DNA of 17,760 nt, taken from NCBI GenBank assembly GCA_964650975.1, contig CAZYWA010000112.1, positions 1 to 17,760 of the forward strand. Direction: 5' to 3'. The DNA is from CAZYWA01 sp964650975 [NCBI: uncultured bacterium]. GTDB taxonomy: Bacteria > JADJOY01. The number at the start of each line of letters is the position of its first letter. The first letter of the stretch is position 1. This document shows positions 7,657 through 14,954 of the stretch, piece by piece. A model generated the notes under the pieces. That model did not search any database. It saw only the letters and a program-made list of their open reading frames with translations, and had not been told where the DNA came from. The position numbers and the translations under genes are program-made.

Positions 7657-8833
7657 CGGACCCACGCTACGGCTCGGCAGCGCCTCGCCCTGGAGACGAG
7701 CGGCGAATCGCGTGGGCGTTTCGCTCTACCTGGCGGTCGTGTGGCTGGTGATGCTCGTGACGTTCCGGATCCGCCTCGATTTGCCCGCGATTCTCGCTTA
7801 CCTCCGCACGCGAGGTGGTCCTGCCGGCGGCGGTGATGCCCGCCCTGAGCCCAGCGCTGCGACCTCGCCGGCCCCGAGCGGCGACACGCCCGAGCGCTCG
7901 ACCGGCCCGGGCCGCGGTTTCGAGCTCGCGGATTGGATCGAGCTCTTTCGTTGCCCCCGCTGCGGCGAGCGCCTCTCGCTCGCGGGCGACGAGCTGGCGT
8001 GCACCCAGACGCACCGGTTTCCGGTGCTGGGCGGCATTCCGCGCTTCGTGGGCGGCGACGCTTACGTCCGCTCGTTCAGCCGCGAATGGAACACCCATCG
8101 CACCACCCAGCTCGACTCCCACGGCGCGACCCGCATCAGCGAGGACACACTCCGGACCAAGACCGGTCTTTCGCCCGAGGACGTCGCGGGAAAGCTGGTG
8201 CTCGACGCCGGCACCGGCAGCGGCCGCTTCGCCGAAGTGCTGGCGCGCTGGGGCGCGCGCGTGGTGGGTGTGGATCTGAGCTACGCGGTCGAGGCCGCGC
8301 GCCACAATCTCGCTTCCGCATCCAACGTCTGCATCGCGCAGGCCGACATCGGCCAGCTCCCCTTCGCACCCGCCACGTTCGACGCGATCGTCTCGATCGG
8401 CGTGCTGCACCACACGCCCGACACCCGGCGCGCATTCGAGGCGCTGGTGCCACTCCTCGCGCCCGGCGGCACCATCGCGATCTGGGTCTACCCGGACGAG
8501 GGGGCCTACAAGGCCCGGAAACCGTGGATCCCGTTCACCTCGCGGATTCCCGCCGACGCGTTCCACGACTGGTGCGCGTGGCTGGTGCCGTGGACGCACC
8601 GCCATCCGCGCCATCCGCTGACGCTCTTCTTGCGGGTGTTCTTTCCGTTCAGCCGCCAGGGACTGGGAGTCGAGTGGGACGTGCTCGACACGTTCGACGG
8701 CTACTCGCCGCGGTATCACGGCATTCACACGCCCACCGACGTGATCGCGTGGTTCCGAGCCGCGGGGCTCGAGGACGTGCGCGAAGCAGGACCGGTGCAC
8801 ACCTCGGTGCGCGGAGTGCGGGCAAGCACCTGA
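7649..8833 (+). CDS. Membrane-anchored zinc-ribbon/class I SAM methyltransferase, copy 1
   Basis: This is a 394-aa protein. A hydrophobic stretch (about 22-39, VGVSLYLAVVWLVMLVTF) suggests an N-terminal membrane segment. A low-complexity Pro/Ala/Gly linker follows (about 55-90). Next comes a Trm112/RlmA-like zinc module, FRCPRCGERL...LACTQTHRFP (C102, C105, C118, H122), ending in GGIPRF. The methyltransferase domain has motif I VLDAGTGSGRF (184-194), an acidic VDLS loop (208-211) and SIGVLHHTPDT (249-259), resembling UbiE/COQ5-type enzymes. The ATG at 7649 overlaps the glycosyltransferase stop by 8 nt; a longer upstream reading would run antiparallel in frame to the GT coding and is rejected. 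A methyl transfer to a lipid-linked or nascent glycan at the inner membrane is inferred from the anchor and neighbours, not shown. Confidence 0.82.
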   Translation: MRDGPTLRLGSASPWRRAANRVGVSLYLAVVWLVMLVTFRIRLDLPAILAYLRTRGGPAGGGDARPEPSAATSPAPSGDTPERSTGPGRGFELADWIELFRCPRCGERLSLAGDELACTQTHRFPVLGGIPRFVGGDAYVRSFSREWNTHRTTQLDSHGATRISEDTLRTKTGLSPEDVAGKLVLDAGTGSGRFAEVLARWGARVVGVDLSYAVEAARHNLASASNVCIAQADIGQLPFAPATFDAIVSIGVLHHTPDTRRAFEALVPLLAPGGTIAIWVYPDEGAYKARKPWIPFTSRIPADAFHDWCAWLVPWTHRHPRHPLTLFLRVFFPFSRQGLGVEWDVLDTFDGYSPRYHGIHTPTDVIAWFRAAGLEDVREAGPVHTSVRGVRAST

Positions 8834-10139
8834 CGAGACCGATCGGCTCCGCCGCCGGGGAAGAGCCCCCGCCGCCTGCTACCCTTCGCGCGCTTCGGAC
8901 ACAGCGAACCCAGACCCGCTTGGCATGAAAAGCAACGCCACCGCACCCGTTCGCGCACTCGGCAGCACCAGCGCCGCCCGCCGCGCCGTGCACGTGTGTG
9001 CCGTGTCGGCTTACCTCGCCGCCACGTGGGTCATCCTGGTCGCCACTCGCCGGCTGCGTATTCACCCGATCGAGTTCGCCCGGAAGGCGTTGCGCCGTGT
9101 GCTGCGGGGTCTTAGGGGCGGGCCCGCTCCCGCCGGCACGCCGAGCACGCCGGTCCCCGAACCGGCGCCCTCCGCCTCGCTGCACGCCGAATCGGTCCGT
9201 GACGAGAAGCCAGCCGGCGGCCGTGACAGCGTTCCATTTGCCCTATCTGAATGGATCGAGCTTTTCCGCTGTCCGAGGTGCCGGGATCGGCTCGCTCGCG
9301 ACGGCGAGGATCTCGCGTGCCCGGCCGGCCACCGCTTCCCGGTGATTCGCGACATCCCCCGGTTCGTTGAGAGCGACGCGTACGTGCGCTCGTTCAGCCG
9401 CGAGTGGAACACCCACGACACCACGCAGCTCGACTCCCACCACCAAACCTCCATCACCGAGGACACGCTCCGCACCAAGACCGGCCTCACTCCGAGCGAC
9501 GTCGCCGGCAAGCTGGTGCTCGACGCCGGAGTGGGCAGCGGACGCTTCGCGGAGGTACTCGCGCGATGGGGTGCGCGGGTCGTGGGCGTGGACCTGAGCC
9601 TGGCCGTCGAGGCCGCGCGACGGAACCTCGCCACCGAGTCGTCGGTCTGCATCGCGCAGGCGGACATCGGTCACCTGCCCTTCGCGCCGGCCACCTTCGA
9701 CCTCATCGTGTCGATCGGAGTGCTCCACCACACTCCCGACACCCGCCGATCGTTCGAGGCGCTGGTGCCGCTGCTCAAGCCCGGCGGCACGATCGCGATC
9801 TGGGTCTACCCCAACGAGGCCTCGTACGCGACCCGCGCCGTGTGGATCCCGTACACGTCGCGCATCCCGGAAGACGCCTTCTACGACTGGTGCCGGTGGC
9901 TCATCCACCTCAGCCATCGGCATGCCGGGTCGCGCGCGCTCGGTTTCCTGTGGGATGCGTTCCCGTACAGCCGCCAGGGACTCGGGCTCGAGTGGGATGT
10001 CCTCGACACCTTCGACGGGTATTCGCCGCGCTACCACGGGATCCATTCGCCGGACGAGGTGATGGGCTGGTTCCGCTCGGCCGGCCTCGCGGAGGTGCGC
10101 GAAGCGGGGCCGGTCCACACGTCGGTTCGTGGAGCTCGA
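7934..10139 (+). repeat. Tandem gene duplication of the methyltransferase
   Basis: The stretch encoding the zinc module plus methyltransferase domain (about 7934-8821) recurs at about 9252-10139. Aligning the two proteins by eye, roughly 230 of 297 residues are identical and the alignment has no gaps. The N-terminal anchors and linkers outside this stretch have diverged strongly. Differences concentrate in the metal module's spacer and in one C-terminal stretch (copy 1 residues about 301-333). Confidence 0.85.
8834..8924. other. Spacer between the two methyltransferase copies
   Basis: This 91-bp GC-rich gap is the only sizeable break inside the rightward block. It contains a small GGGG/CCCC stem around 8860-8872 without a T-run. 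No convincing terminator, promoter or ribosome site was seen, so read-through from copy 1 is the simplest reading. Confidence 0.4.
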
Positions 10140-10187
10140 TCGGCCGTTTCCGCGACATCGCATTCATCGCGCCCGCGGGCCGGTTGA
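8925..10187 (+). CDS. Membrane-anchored zinc-ribbon/class I SAM methyltransferase, copy 2
   Basis: This is a 420-aa paralogue of the preceding gene. A hydrophobic segment at about 22-41 (VHVCAVSAYLAATWVILVA) is followed by a basic stretch (TRRLRIHPIEFARKALRRVLRGLR), as expected for a cytoplasm-facing anchor. A Pro/Ala-rich linker leads to the zinc module FRCPRCRDRL...LACPAGHRFP (C116, C119, C132, H136). The methyltransferase domain shows VLDAGVGSGRF (198-208), VDLSLAVEAARRN and SIGVLHHTPDT. The shared block YVRSFSREWNTH-x-TTQLDSH (about residues 153-172) lies between the two domains and is almost invariant in both copies. A 13-residue Ser/Arg/Ala tail extends past the end of copy 1. Paralogues kept side by side suggest methylation at two positions or on two substrates. 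The substrate is unknown. Confidence 0.82.
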   Translation: MKSNATAPVRALGSTSAARRAVHVCAVSAYLAATWVILVATRRLRIHPIEFARKALRRVLRGLRGGPAPAGTPSTPVPEPAPSASLHAESVRDEKPAGGRDSVPFALSEWIELFRCPRCRDRLARDGEDLACPAGHRFPVIRDIPRFVESDAYVRSFSREWNTHDTTQLDSHHQTSITEDTLRTKTGLTPSDVAGKLVLDAGVGSGRFAEVLARWGARVVGVDLSLAVEAARRNLATESSVCIAQADIGHLPFAPATFDLIVSIGVLHHTPDTRRSFEALVPLLKPGGTIAIWVYPNEASYATRAVWIPYTSRIPEDAFYDWCRWLIHLSHRHAGSRALGFLWDAFPYSRQGLGLEWDVLDTFDGYSPRYHGIHSPDEVMGWFRSAGLAEVREAGPVHTSVRGARSAVSATSHSSRPRAG

Positions 10188-10205
10188 CGCACCCCCGACA
10201 CCGTT

Positions 10206-10210
10206 GGAAG
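10206..10210 (+). promoter_or_regulatory. Ribosome binding site deciding the FkbM gene start
   Basis: GGAAG lies 8 nt upstream of the ATG at 10219. The alternative in-frame ATG at 10129 would overlap the previous gene by 59 nt and add an Arg/Pro-rich, non-conserved head with no comparable ribosome site, so the 10219 start is preferred. Confidence 0.55.
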
Positions 10211-10218
10211 CTCGCTGC

Positions 10219-11400
10219 ATGTCCACGACTTCGAGTGCGATCGCCAGCCATCGACCGGGGATCGCCGGTGGTCCGCGAAGCAACTGGATCTCGAGCCTGC
10301 TGCGCCAAGTCGCGTTTTATCGCGGCGCGCCCAAACGAGAGCGCAACGACCCCGATTTCGAGTGGCGCTGGTTCGCCGAGATGCAGCAACCACCGCCGCG
10401 CCCTGCGCCAGCGGTGATCCTCAAGGACGCCGCCAAGCGCGTCGTGCGGACCGCGCTACGGATGCCAGCGGCAGCGGTCGCCACCGAGCCCGATCCGTCT
10501 TCCCCGGAATGGCTCGAGGCGAACGCGGGTTCCCTCTGGGAAGCCCGACAGATGCTGGCCGACGACCTGAGCAAGCTGTTGTTCGATTCGGTGCTGGTGC
10601 TGCGCACCACCGATCCCGGGCAGTATTTCTTTCCCCGGATCGACTTCGACGAGTTCGTGACGGTGCTGCGCGAGGAGCCTTTCCAGAGCGCGGAGCTGCC
10701 GCGCGACTACCTGGGTCTACCGCTGCTCCAGCTCGAGATCGAGGTCCAGGGACTGGGACGTCGGCTCACGACGGTCACCACGAAGATCCAGATCGACCTC
10801 CTCAACGGTTACCGGCAGTACCTCGTTCGCAGGGACGGCACCAGCGTCGCCCCGCGCGAAGGCGAGATCGTCCTCGACTGCGGTGCCTGCATCGGCGAGG
10901 TCTCGCTCTTGTTCGCGAACCTGGTCGGGGATCGAGGGGAGGTTCACCTCTTCGACCCCGTGCCGCTGCACGCGCGGTATTGCCAGCTACAGGCGTCGCT
11001 CAACCCGGCGCTCGCGCACACGCTGCACGTCAACTCGCTCGCGATCGGCGAGACCTCCCGCGCTGTGGAGGGAGTGCGCGCCGACTCCGCTCGGATCGCG
11101 CCGGGCGGCCTCGCGATCGACCGGTTTTCGGTCACGTCGATCGACGACTACGTCGAGCAGCACGGTCTCGCGCGGGTCGATTTCGTGAAGATGGACATCG
11201 AGGGGGCCGAGCTCGACGCCGTGCGAGGCGCCGCCAGCGTCCTGCGCCGGCACCGCCCTCGACTGGCTGTCTCCGCCTATCACCGCCCCGCCGACCTCTG
11301 GCAGATCCCCTTCACCCTCCGGGAGATCCAGCCGGGCTACCGGTTCTTCTTCGGGCACCACAGCCCGATCAAGTGGGAGTCGGTGTTCTACGCCGTCTGA
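10219..11400 (+). CDS. FkbM-family methyltransferase
   Basis: This is a 393-aa protein. The C-terminal half is an FkbM-type SAM-dependent methyltransferase: motif I EIVLDCGACIGEVSLLFAN (216-234), an acidic motif HLFDPVP (243-249), and the family hallmark VDFVKMDIEGAELDAVRGA (320-338). It ends in RLAVSAYHRPADLWQIP and FFFGHHS. FkbM enzymes O-methylate sugars or polyketides, and the family is frequent in capsule and O-antigen loci. The first ~200 residues, including EWRWFAEMQQ and a region rich in Asp/Leu (LADDLSKLLFDSVLVLR), are longer than the minimal family domain, as is usual for larger glycan-locus FkbM proteins, and their role is unknown. It is the last gene of the rightward block, 31 bp after copy 2, and its stop lies 6 bp from the convergent wzt stop. 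Confidence 0.88.
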   Translation: MSTTSSAIASHRPGIAGGPRSNWISSLLRQVAFYRGAPKRERNDPDFEWRWFAEMQQPPPRPAPAVILKDAAKRVVRTALRMPAAAVATEPDPSSPEWLEANAGSLWEARQMLADDLSKLLFDSVLVLRTTDPGQYFFPRIDFDEFVTVLREEPFQSAELPRDYLGLPLLQLEIEVQGLGRRLTTVTTKIQIDLLNGYRQYLVRRDGTSVAPREGEIVLDCGACIGEVSLLFANLVGDRGEVHLFDPVPLHARYCQLQASLNPALAHTLHVNSLAIGETSRAVEGVRADSARIAPGGLAIDRFSVTSIDDYVEQHGLARVDFVKMDIEGAELDAVRGAASVLRRHRPRLAVSAYHRPADLWQIPFTLREIQPGYRFFFGHHSPIKWESVFYAV

Positions 11401-11406
11401 CACCGG

Positions 11407-12657
11407 TCACTGAGCCGGCTCGACGGCCCACTTGAGGTCCGGGCGGACGACGCCGGGAAAGTCGCCGTACCAATCGACCCGGGCCGCCGGATCGCGGACG
11501 TGAAAGCCGAGGACGTGATCCTCGATCGAGATGGGCGCCGCGTCGCGTACCACCAGCAAGCGGATGGTGTAGAGGCCGTCGTTCAGAAGCCTCGCGGGGA
11601 TCTCGCAGGTGGCCGAGAAGCGGCCGACCGGATAACGCTCCACCTTCGAAAAGCTGACGAACGCCACGACCCCCGACGTGTGGACCAGGAAGATGGTCAG
11701 GTTCAAATAGATGTCGGGAGTGAAGTTCTCGAAGTCGATGCGCAGCACGAAAGGTTCATCGCGGTTCACCTCCCGGATCGCTCCGCCACCTTCCGCCTCG
11801 ATCGCGCAGCGCGAAAGCGCCACGTACGGCTGGCCGGGTGCCTGCGCGGCATCCTTCCACACGCGTTCGAGCCGATCGCTGTCGCCGCCCAGATAGTGGT
11901 CGACCACCTGCCGCGGCGTGCCGCGCAGCGCGATCCGGCCCTGCTCCAGCAGCACGACCTCGCTGCACAGCGCCTGGACCGCCGTCATGTTGTGGCTCAC
12001 GAACAGGATCGTGCGCCCGCCCTTCGCGTCGGACTCCATGCGCTCCAGGCACTTTTTCTGAAAGGCCGCGTCACCCACGGCCAGTACCTCGTCGACGATC
12101 AGGATCTCCGGATCGAGGTGCGCCGCGACTGCGAAAGCGAGGCGCATGTACATGCCCGACGAATAGCGCTTCACCGGGGTGTCGATGAACTTGGCGATCT
12201 CCGCGAAGTCGAGGATCGCCGGCAGCTTGGTGCGGATCTCCGACCGCCGCATCCCGAGCATCGCACCGTTCAGGTAGATGTTCTCGACTCCGGTGAGCTC
12301 CGAGTGGAACCCGGTTCCCACCTCGAGAAGCGAACCGACTCGCCCACGGATCACGGCGCGGCCTTCGGTGGGTTCCGTGACCCGGGCGAGGATCTTGAGC
12401 AGCGTGCTCTTGCCCGCGCCGTTTCGGCCGACGATGCCCGTCACCTGGCCGGCCTGGACCTCGAACGAGACGTCCCGAAGCGCCCAGAACTCGCGATCCG
12501 CGGATCGCCCGGAATCCTGCGCTCGGCGCCGGCCGCGGCTGGGCCAGCGCGCCTTCAGGAACTGGACCACGGCCTCCGACAGACGGTCGCCGGAGGTGCT
12601 GGAGCCCAACGCGTAGCGCTTGCCGATTCCTTCGACCGAGATCGCGTGAGGGCTCAT
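11407..12657 (-). CDS. wzt: Polysaccharide ABC transporter ATP-binding protein with C-terminal substrate-recognition domain
   Basis: This is a 416-aa protein, the nucleotide-binding subunit of a Wzm/Wzt-type exporter that moves undecaprenyl-linked glycan across the inner membrane. Walker A is GRNGAGKST (77-85), the signature is RYSSGMYMRLAFA (164-176), Walker B is ILIVDEVLAVGD (185-196) and the H-loop is FVSHN (219-223). The N-terminal insert before FWALRDVSF and the sequence EVGTGFHSELTGVENIYLNG are typical of the Wzt/TagH branch. Residues from about 265 form an extra beta-rich domain matching the carbohydrate-binding C-domain of Wzt from E. coli O8/O9a, which reads the modified chain end before export. 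The gene starts 6 bp after the wzm stop, so the two are co-transcribed. Confidence 0.93.
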   Translation of the reverse strand: MSPHAISVEGIGKRYALGSSTSGDRLSEAVVQFLKARWPSRGRRRAQDSGRSADREFWALRDVSFEVQAGQVTGIVGRNGAGKSTLLKILARVTEPTEGRAVIRGRVGSLLEVGTGFHSELTGVENIYLNGAMLGMRRSEIRTKLPAILDFAEIAKFIDTPVKRYSSGMYMRLAFAVAAHLDPEILIVDEVLAVGDAAFQKKCLERMESDAKGGRTILFVSHNMTAVQALCSEVVLLEQGRIALRGTPRQVVDHYLGGDSDRLERVWKDAAQAPGQPYVALSRCAIEAEGGGAIREVNRDEPFVLRIDFENFTPDIYLNLTIFLVHTSGVVAFVSFSKVERYPVGRFSATCEIPARLLNDGLYTIRLLVVRDAAPISIEDHVLGFHVRDPAARVDWYGDFPGVVRPDLKWAVEPAQ

Positions 12658-12663
12658 CTCGGG

Positions 12664-13524
12664 TCAGATCCGGTCGGTGATGTCTCGTTCCCGGCTTCGG
12701 AACGAAGCGAGAGCCAGGTACGTGAGCCCGGCCGTCACGACCAGCGACGCAACCAGGCTGTAGGCGCTCGGCGGGGCCGAACCGAGCAGACACCACCGGA
12801 AACCATCGAGAATCGCGACCGTCGGGTTCAGGTCGTAGACCCACCGCCAGGCCGCGGGCACCAGGACCTTGGTCTCGTACACGACCGGGCTGACCAGGAA
12901 ACCGACCTGGATCAAGAGCGGCACGACGAATCGAAAGTCACGAAACAGCGCGGTGAGCGCCGCGAGGTGGATCCCGATCGCGATCGACAGCCAAAGCGCG
13001 AGAAGAAGGAAAAATGGCGATAGCAAGACCGCCGACGTGAGATGGATGTGAAAAGCCACCATCATCCCGAGCAGCACCACGAACGCCACCAGAAAATCCA
13101 CCAGTCCGGTGAGTGCCGGCGCGATCGGCAGCAAAACCCTGGGGAAGTAAACCTTCGTGACCAGCGCCTGGTTGGCGACCAGACTGGTGCTCGCCTGGGT
13201 CACGTTGTAGGCCAGCATCTGCCACGGCAGCAGCCCGCAAAATGAGCTCACGACGTAGGGCGTGCCCGCCGATGCGGGTGTACGCCCCAGCAAGCTGAAG
13301 AGGCCCGAGAAGAGCACCATCGTCGCGACCGGCTGAAGGACCGCCCACAGCGCGCCCACCACGGTCTGGCGGTAGCGAACCTTGATGTCGCGCGCAGCCA
13401 GGATCCAGAGCAGATCGCGGAAGCGCCACAGCTCGGCCAGGTCGGCCGCCGTCCAGCGTGTGCGGGGCTCGACGATCGTGACAGTCGCGTCCGGCCGGAC
13501 GCTCGACGTGTCAGTCGTCGGCAC
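12664..13524 (-). CDS. wzm: Polysaccharide ABC transporter permease
   Basis: This is a 286-aa ABC-2 type integral membrane protein, the partner of the downstream Wzt. A soluble N-terminal head leads into ELWRFRDLLWILAARDIKVRYRQTVVGALWAVLQP, the hallmark amphipathic entry of Wzm/KpsM/TagG permeases. About six membrane segments follow; clear ones are ATMVLFSGLFSLLG, VDFLVAFVVLLGMMVAF, LSPFFLLLALWLSIAIGI and the last segment before FRSRERDITDRI. The start codon is GTG (13524-13522); an in-frame stop lies upstream with no ATG between, so the start is well fixed, although the ribosome site is weak. Two such subunits are expected to form the glycan channel with two Wzt subunits. Confidence 0.93.
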   Translation of the reverse strand: MPTTDTSSVRPDATVTIVEPRTRWTAADLAELWRFRDLLWILAARDIKVRYRQTVVGALWAVLQPVATMVLFSGLFSLLGRTPASAGTPYVVSSFCGLLPWQMLAYNVTQASTSLVANQALVTKVYFPRVLLPIAPALTGLVDFLVAFVVLLGMMVAFHIHLTSAVLLSPFFLLLALWLSIAIGIHLAALTALFRDFRFVVPLLIQVGFLVSPVVYETKVLVPAAWRWVYDLNPTVAILDGFRWCLLGSAPPSAYSLVASLVVTAGLTYLALASFRSRERDITDRI

Positions 13525-13525
13525 G

Positions 13526-13554
13526 TTGAACGCCCGGATCGGGTTCTGTATAGA
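13526..13554 (+). promoter_or_regulatory. Candidate promoter for the second aminotransferase gene
   Basis: TTGAAC (13526-13531), a 17-bp spacer and TATAGA (13549-13554) give a moderate sigma70-type match facing right, with a leader of about 150 nt. It begins 2 bp from the divergent wzm GTG. A TATACA on the opposite strand (13552-13547) lacks a -35 but could serve wzm, which would make the two promoters overlap. Confidence 0.35.
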
Positions 13555-13644
13555 GAAGCCGCGCTACGACGCGGCCGAACCGAGCGAGGGTCGACGGACC
13601 GAGGCTGAAGCCTTCGAGCACGGCTGGCGATCTTAGACAGGGAT

Positions 13645-13667
13645 CGGTTCGAATCCAACCGGTTCGA
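13645..13667. repeat. Short direct repeat in the aminotransferase leader
   Basis: CGGTTCGA occurs at 13645-13652 and again at 13660-13667 (15-bp period), with an AACCGGTT palindrome (13658-13665) overlapping the second copy. It lies in the 188-bp divergent wzm/aminotransferase region, between the candidate promoter and the ribosome site. A regulator site is possible, but chance is not excluded. Confidence 0.25.
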
Positions 13668-13712
13668 GCGGGGGGACCACCGTCCTCGCAGCGGCGCGAA
13701 AGGATCGAGCGC

Positions 13713-14954
13713 ATGGGGTCCGGGATCGGCAAGGACAAGTCCTCGATCGACGACCTCGCCGTCCTCGGTGGCTCGCCGGCCTTCTCGGAACCGCTTCACG
13801 TCGGGCGCCCCAATCTTCCACCGCTCGAGCGCTTCACCGAGCTGGTGGGTCAGATCTTCGAACGCGGCTGGCTGACCAATTCCGGCCCGGTCGTCCAGGA
13901 GTTCGAGCGCCGTCTGGCCGAGCGCATCGGCGTCCGGCATTGCATCACGACCACCAACGCCACCGTCGCGCTCGAGCTCGTGATCCGCGGGTGCGATCTG
14001 AGCGGCGAGGTGATCGTGCCGTCGTTCACGTTCGTCGCCACCGCGCATGCCGTTCAGTGGCTCGGGCTCACTCCGGTTTTTGCCGACGTCGGGCCAGACC
14101 ACAATCTCGACCCGGACGCGGTCGCAGCGCTGATCAACGAGCGGACCTCCGCCATCCTGGGCGTCCACCTCTGGGGACGGCCCTGCGACGTCGACGGACT
14201 GACCGATGTCGCTCGGCGCCACGGGCTCACGCTGCTCTTCGACGCCGCGCACGCGCTCGGATGCACGCTCCGGGGACGGAACGTCGGCACCTTCGGCAGG
14301 GCGGAGGTCTTCAGCTTTCACGCCACCAAGTACGTCAATTCCGCCGAGGGTGGCGCCGTCACGACCAACGACGACATCCTCGCCGAACGCATTCGCCTGA
14401 TGCGGAACTTCGGCTTCGTCAACTACGATCAAGTGATCTACCTGGGCACCAACGCCAAGATGAACGAGCTTTCGGCCGCGATGGGCCTCGCAAGCCTCGA
14501 GCAGATCGACGAGATTCGAGAGGTCAACAGGCTCAACCACGTCGCCTACCTTCGAGAGATGTCGGACATCAGAGGGTTGAGATTTCTAGAATTTTCCGCG
14601 ACCGATCAATCCAACCATCAATACGTGGTAGCGGAGGTCGATCCCTCGGTGATGAATCTGGAGCGAGACGAGATCGTCTCGCTCCTGATGGCCGAGAACA
14701 TCCTCGTCCGCCGCTATTTCCATCCCGGCTGTCACCGGATGGAGCCTTACCGGACCCTCTATCCTTCGGCCGGAGTGCGGCTCGGCCGCACCGAGCATCT
14801 GACCGACAGGATCATGGTCTTTCCGACGGGCCGCGCGGTGACACCCGATAGCATTCAGCGCATCGCTCAGTGCATACGCCTGGCGGTCGAGGGCAGCAGT
14901 CGACTTCGTGGCCAAATCGACACGAGCGCGCTCAACCAATTACCGCGAGGTTGA
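13713..14954 (+). CDS. DegT/DnrJ/EryC1/StrS-family aminotransferase, second copy type
   Basis: This is a 413-aa PLP-dependent sugar aminotransferase, clearly a different subgroup from the one at 4539-5675. Visible motifs are NLPPLERFTELVGQIFERGWLTNSGP, TTNATVALEL (80-89), IVPSFTFVATAHAV, LLFDAAHALG with D177, and FSFHATKYVNSAEGGAVTTND (200-220) with the Schiff-base lysine K206. The FHATK form is typical of enzymes acting on 4-keto-6-deoxy nucleotide sugars or related ketosugars, but the exact sugar is not resolvable. The ATG at 13713 has an AAAGGA site 8 nt upstream. The 3' end overlaps the convergent acetyltransferase gene by 15 bp. The 3' third is noticeably richer in A/T codons (for example around 14570-14650) than the left of the window. 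Confidence 0.9.
   Translation: MGSGIGKDKSSIDDLAVLGGSPAFSEPLHVGRPNLPPLERFTELVGQIFERGWLTNSGPVVQEFERRLAERIGVRHCITTTNATVALELVIRGCDLSGEVIVPSFTFVATAHAVQWLGLTPVFADVGPDHNLDPDAVAALINERTSAILGVHLWGRPCDVDGLTDVARRHGLTLLFDAAHALGCTLRGRNVGTFGRAEVFSFHATKYVNSAEGGAVTTNDDILAERIRLMRNFGFVNYDQVIYLGTNAKMNELSAAMGLASLEQIDEIREVNRLNHVAYLREMSDIRGLRFLEFSATDQSNHQYVVAEVDPSVMNLERDEIVSLLMAENILVRRYFHPGCHRMEPYRTLYPSAGVRLGRTEHLTDRIMVFPTGRAVTPDSIQRIAQCIRLAVEGSSRLRGQIDTSALNQLPRG

Noticed and set aside
10129-10218. Earlier ATG for the FkbM-type gene
   Set aside because: It overlaps the preceding methyltransferase by 59 nt and adds Arg/Pro-rich sequence typical of a shifted frame; the ATG at 10219 has a good ribosome site.
12044-12064. 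T-run as possible terminator
   Set aside because: It lies within the wzt coding region (Phe-Gln-Lys-Lys codons on the minus strand) with no preceding stem.
13641-13667. tRNA T-arm-like sequence (GGTTCGAATCC)
   Set aside because: Only two stem pairs form beside the TTCGAAT loop and no acceptor, D or anticodon arms fit around it.
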